Below are positions 60,824 through 64,000 of a stretch of 64,000 bases of DNA, piece after piece (position 1 is the first letter of the stretch; every line of letters starts with the position of its first letter). This stretch comes from Owenweeksia sp965229445 (GTDB lineage Bacteria > Bacteroidota > Bacteroidia > Flavobacteriales > Schleiferiaceae), in NCBI GenBank assembly GCA_965229445.1, contig OZ245876.1, forward strand, positions 62,001 to 126,000, read 5' to 3'. The position numbers and the translations under genes are program-made. Under the pieces are notes generated by a model, which was given only the letters and a program-made list of their open reading frames with translations, had not been told where the DNA came from and ran no database searches.

Positions 60824-61435
60824 ATGATTTACGAATTCAATGGCTTTAAGCCAGTTATCAAAGAGAGTGCTTTTGTACACCAAACAGCTTCCATTATTGG
60901 GAATGTTCACATCGGTGAAAATGTATATGTAGGTCCGGGAGCTGCCATTCGCGGGGATTGGGGTGAGATCATTATTGAAGACGGCTGTAATGTGCAGGAA
61001 AACTGCGTGGTGCACATGTTCCCAGGGGTAAGCCTCAGGTTGGAGCAAGGAGCGCACATCGGCCATGGTGCTATTATTCATGGCGCCGATATAGGAAGGA
61101 ATTGCTTGGTTGGTATGAATGCGGTGGTGATGGATCGGGTTAAACTGGGGGAAGAGTCTATTGTGGGTGCGTTGAGTTTTATTAATGCGGATACCGTAAT
61201 TCCACCACGAAGTTTGGTAGTAGGAAATCCTGCCAGGATTATTAATGACGTATCGGATGAAATGATCGCCTGGAAAACCAAGGGAACGGAACTTTATCAA
61301 GAGCTTCCAAAAGACTCGTTTCAAAGTCTTAAGCCATGTGAACCACTAAGAGAACCTGAGGCTGATCGACCCACACAAAAATCCTTTTTTGGTACATGGA
61401 ATGAAGAAAAAGGTGGTGAGCATTCAGCTAAATAA
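60824..61435 (+). CDS. paaY: PaaY, gamma-carbonic anhydrase-like thioesterase
   Basis: 203 residues from ATG 60824 (an ATG at 60800 would overlap YdeI). Left-handed beta-helix repeats are plain: ESAFVHQTASIIGNVHIGEN, IGHGAIIHGADIGRNCLVGM and GEESIVGALSFINADTVIP. The metal ligands His in HIGHGAIIHG and VHMFPG fit the gamma-class. MIYEFNGFKPVIKESAFVH is the PaaY start. In E. coli PaaY is a CoA thioesterase relieving toxic intermediates. The C-terminal 25 residues extend the fold. Confidence 0.88.
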   Translation: MIYEFNGFKPVIKESAFVHQTASIIGNVHIGENVYVGPGAAIRGDWGEIIIEDGCNVQENCVVHMFPGVSLRLEQGAHIGHGAIIHGADIGRNCLVGMNAVVMDRVKLGEESIVGALSFINADTVIPPRSLVVGNPARIINDVSDEMIAWKTKGTELYQELPKDSFQSLKPCEPLREPEADRPTQKSFFGTWNEEKGGEHSAK

Positions 61436-61615
61436 CCCAACCTAACGAACTTTTACTTCGTTTATTGACTAACGACCAAAAGTTTAACGGTTAATTATCA
61501 GAGGGTTATTAATCGGCTGGCGTAATTTGGGCGAAGCTATATTGCTAGTTATCAATAATCCGCTAACTTTCACGGTCGAAAAAATCAGACCCGAATCTCA
61601 ATTTTATTTGTTTTT
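61436..61615. other. 180-base gap before the surface protein
   Basis: Gene-free. A short hairpin AACGAA/TTCGTT at about 61446-61464 follows paaY but has only a weak T tail. The rest is AT-rich with a loose TTATTTG (61603-61610) ahead of the next gene; no full promoter match was found. Confidence 0.4.
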
Positions 61616-64000
61616 ATGAAAAGATTATTACTCCTATTGACCATGGTTGGTTTTTGGCAATTCTCATTTGCCCAATGTCCGCCAGCGTCACCCCTAGCGA
61701 CGCCTTATTACGAAAATTTTGACACCGTAGCAGCGGGACAAACTGGTGTTTACTCCAATTGCTGGACAGCCACTACTACTGCAGACCCTAACTGGGAAAC
61801 AGAAAGCAGCGGTACAGGAAATTCATCGTCTACCGGCCCACTGAATGATTTTTCAGGTACCGGGAATTATGTTTTTATGGAAACCTCAGGGGGTTCACTG
61901 GGTGACACATCCGGCTTAATTTCGCCTCCGATAGACCTTACTGGTCTGACAGTTCCTGAGCTCACCTTCTATTTTCATATGTATGGTGCCACCATGGGAA
62001 CACTTGATGTTCAGATTTGGAATGGTTCAACCTGGACCAGCGAATTGATGATTGTTGGTCAGCAACAAACATCGGACGTTGATCCATGGTCAAAAGGCAT
62101 TGTTAGCCTAACCTCATATTCCGGCAGCATTCAGATTAAGTTTTTAGGAACCAAAGGCTCAAGCTTCACCGGAGACATGTCTATTGATGAGGTTCGTGTC
62201 CAGGAAGCACCGGCATGTCCTCAACCAACAGGAATCACGATATCCAATATAGCCGGAACCAGTGCTGATGTAAGCTGGAATAGCGTGGCTGCGGCTTCAA
62301 ATGGATATGAAGTTATTTACGGCGCCTCGGGTTTCAACCCTGCAACGGGAGGTACTTCCGCCACAACCGCCACAACCAGTTATTCTATTTCTGGGCTTTC
62401 CGGTGCAACAGACTATGATGTCTATGTGATATCTGACTGTGCTGCAAGCGGTATCAGTGATACCTCTGGCCCCGTTAAATTCACCACTTTATGCTTACCA
62501 TTTACCGTAGGGTATAGTACGAATTTTGATAGTGATGCACTCGACGTACCACCATTGTGCTGGGGATCTTATGTGACACATGCTAGCGCGTGGGTAGAAG
62601 TAGAAGATTTTACGGGTACTGCCGCTCCACGTTCGGCACCCCAAGCCTTGTATTTATATCCATTTAATGGAACTGCGGCAACGGATACTTTAATGGCAAT
62701 TGGTCCTCATTTCTCCGATTTAACCATGGGTGATAAGCAGGTTCACTTCTGGGCAAACTCTGACGGTCCGGCCACGGAACTAATTGTGGGAACCGTTGCG
62801 GATCAAATGTCTCCTGAAACATTTGTGCCAATGGATACCATTCCATTCCCTGTTGCGGATACTTATGAGGAGGTTATTGTACCCATCTCTATCGCTAATG
62901 GCTATAACGGAACGCATGAGTACGTTGCTTTTGCACACAATCATGGCGCAACTTTTCAGTATATCAGAATAGATGATTTCAGCTATGAGAATATTCCTTC
63001 CTGTGGTCAAATCACAGGTACAGCGGTAACAGGCACCACGGACTCATCGGCTACTTTTAGCTTCATTTCTTCAGGAACCAATATTGATGTTGAATGGGGA
63101 ACCCCAGGCTTTACTATGGGGACAGGATGTATGGTTACCAACGTAGCGGCTGCCGGAACCTTCACCATAAGCGATGGCCAGGCTCCAGGATGTGCTCTTT
63201 CTCTTGCCGCGGCAACCACCTATGAGTTTTATGTGCGAAATAACTGTACTGGTTCAGGAAATGGAGTTTCTCCATGGGCAGGACCGATTAGCTTTACCAC
63301 ATCTCCTCCCGGACCTACACCACTTAATTGTACAGTAGGAAACCCCAGCATTATTTTCTCTGAAGAATTTGATGGAGTGAATGGCTGGACCGGAGACATT
63401 GGTACGTCTGGTGGCAACTGGGAAATCCCAGGTTCACCAACATCAACGGGTACTGGCCCAAATAGTGAGCACAGTGGTCCCGCTGGAAGTTTTGCGAGTT
63501 TTGAAACTTCAGGAGCATCAACAACCCCAGGTGCTATAGTTTCTCCGGCGATAGATTTATCTGCTGGTGGCTCGGATGCCGAGCTTTCATTTTGGATGCA
63601 CGCCTATGGCGCTACCATGGGTACTTTGGATGTCGGTGTCAGCACCTCTCCAACCGGACCATTTACCACCGTATTTACCTGGACCGGTCAATTCCAAACT
63701 TCTGGAGCTGACCCCTGGGTCAATGTTGGAGCTGATTTGAGTTCCTATTTAGGTTCGATTATCTACATCGAGTTGAAGCAAACACACACTGGTGTATCAT
63801 TTACCGGTGATATGGCAATTGACCTCATTGAAGTCTCTACCTGCCTGAGCTGTTCGAACCCATCAATGTTAGCCGCTTCAAACATCACAGGAACCAGCGC
63901 AGATCTTGCCTGGACTGAGAACGGAACGGCAACGCAATGGGAAATCAGCTATGGCGCTCAGGGCTTCACACCCGGAAGTGGCCTGGGAGCTCTTACCACT
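61616..64000 (+). CDS. Large secreted MAM/fibronectin type III adhesin-like protein, 3'-truncated by window edge
   Basis: An open frame from ATG 61616 runs 795 codons to the window end without a stop. It begins with a signal peptide (MKRLLLLLTMVGFWQFSFAQ, cleaved after Ala-Gln). Modules in order: a MAM-like domain (about 30-205, YENFDTVAAG to MSIDEVRVQE), an FN3 domain (about 205-300, CPQPTGITISNIAGTSADVS), a second beta-sandwich with a Cys-bounded DFSYEN end (about 300-465), an FN3-like block (about 465-570), a second MAM-like domain (about 580-745) and the start of another FN3. Such proteins are often type IX substrates; the C-terminal sorting domain would be outside. Confidence 0.82.
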   Translation, partial: MKRLLLLLTMVGFWQFSFAQCPPASPLATPYYENFDTVAAGQTGVYSNCWTATTTADPNWETESSGTGNSSSTGPLNDFSGTGNYVFMETSGGSLGDTSGLISPPIDLTGLTVPELTFYFHMYGATMGTLDVQIWNGSTWTSELMIVGQQQTSDVDPWSKGIVSLTSYSGSIQIKFLGTKGSSFTGDMSIDEVRVQEAPACPQPTGITISNIAGTSADVSWNSVAAASNGYEVIYGASGFNPATGGTSATTATTSYSISGLSGATDYDVYVISDCAASGISDTSGPVKFTTLCLPFTVGYSTNFDSDALDVPPLCWGSYVTHASAWVEVEDFTGTAAPRSAPQALYLYPFNGTAATDTLMAIGPHFSDLTMGDKQVHFWANSDGPATELIVGTVADQMSPETFVPMDTIPFPVADTYEEVIVPISIANGYNGTHEYVAFAHNHGATFQYIRIDDFSYENIPSCGQITGTAVTGTTDSSATFSFISSGTNIDVEWGTPGFTMGTGCMVTNVAAAGTFTISDGQAPGCALSLAAATTYEFYVRNNCTGSGNGVSPWAGPISFTTSPPGPTPLNCTVGNPSIIFSEEFDGVNGWTGDIGTSGGNWEIPGSPTSTGTGPNSEHSGPAGSFASFETSGASTTPGAIVSPAIDLSAGGSDAELSFWMHAYGATMGTLDVGVSTSPTGPFTTVFTWTGQFQTSGADPWVNVGADLSSYLGSIIYIELKQTHTGVSFTGDMAIDLIEVSTCLSCSNPSMLAASNITGTSADLAWTENGTATQWEISYGAQGFTPGSGLGALTT

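Noticed and set aside
1..64000. CRISPR array, prophage or insertion sequence
   Set aside because: No regularly spaced repeats, no phage structural genes and no transposase were found on reading all genes.

Overview
The window reads as a contiguous piece of a Bacteroidota chromosome, most likely a marine-type member of the Flavobacteriales (this finer placement is inference). The evidence is the protein content: IPExxxVDY, DUF4175, DUF5687, DUF2911, YwqK/MORN-repeat and FTR1-cytochrome proteins, many SPII lipoproteins, a MAM/FN3 surface protein of the kind exported by the type IX system, several TAnnTTTG promoter elements, and few Shine-Dalgarno sequences. Coding density is high, and no phage, transposase or CRISPR array was seen. 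LAYOUT. 1-4.2 kb: tail of an alpha/beta hydrolase, a beta-propeller lipoprotein, an M23 peptidase, then rnhA-purN on the minus strand. 4.3-8.8 kb: the housekeeping run acpP-fabF-rnc-IPExxxVDY-pyk followed by a pterin dehydratase. 8.7-13.9 kb: pheS, two sister lipoproteins, a cvpA-like gene, pgk and holB. 14-20.5 kb: a minus-strand operon DUF4175-ybeY-mnmG-methyltransferase in which mnmG is bracketed by two ParB-binding (parS) palindromes, which suggests that the replication origin is not far away. 20.6-23.3 kb: gltX, folB, tRNA-Cys and a 3-methyladenine glycosylase. 23.3-31.3 kb: a VIT-type metal transporter, an ALDH7 dehydrogenase, a DUF4139 protein with an inserted carboxypeptidase-regulatory domain, a cytochrome c/FTR1 iron permease fusion, a secreted peroxiredoxin-like protein and a DUF2911 protein. 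31.3-42.6 kb: Nudix hydrolase, YwqK-repeat protein, rpiB, a hydrolase-like lipoprotein lacking its nucleophile, M20 and MBL hydrolases, an M1 peptidase, RNase R, an isolated REP-like hairpin and a haem lipoprotein. 42.7-45.9 kb: an ECF sigma factor, a probable anti-sigma factor and two Trp/Glu-rich coiled-coil envelope proteins, the second ending in a probable outer-membrane barrel. 47.3-61.4 kb: a phenylacetyl-CoA catabolic region with paaE divergent from paaABC-paaD, then paaG, paaH, paaI, paaJ and paaY. This region is interrupted by a four-helix-bundle gene, a decayed second copy of that gene, an antisense outer-membrane protein and a DUF5687/S9 hydrolase/ABC ATPase module. 61.6-64.0 kb: the start of a large secreted MAM/FN3 protein that runs off the window. 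HOW IT WORKS TOGETHER. PaaABC(E) with PaaD as maturation factor would epoxidise phenylacetyl-CoA. PaaG isomerises the epoxide, PaaH and PaaJ carry out beta-oxidation steps, and PaaI and PaaY rescue stalled thioesters. No paaK (CoA ligase), paaZ (ring hydrolase) or paaF is present here, so these must lie elsewhere. The most noteworthy observations are the paired parS sites around mnmG, the live and dead four-helix-bundle genes inside the paa cluster, the sigma-factor locus with repeat proteins, and the orphan REP-like hairpin.
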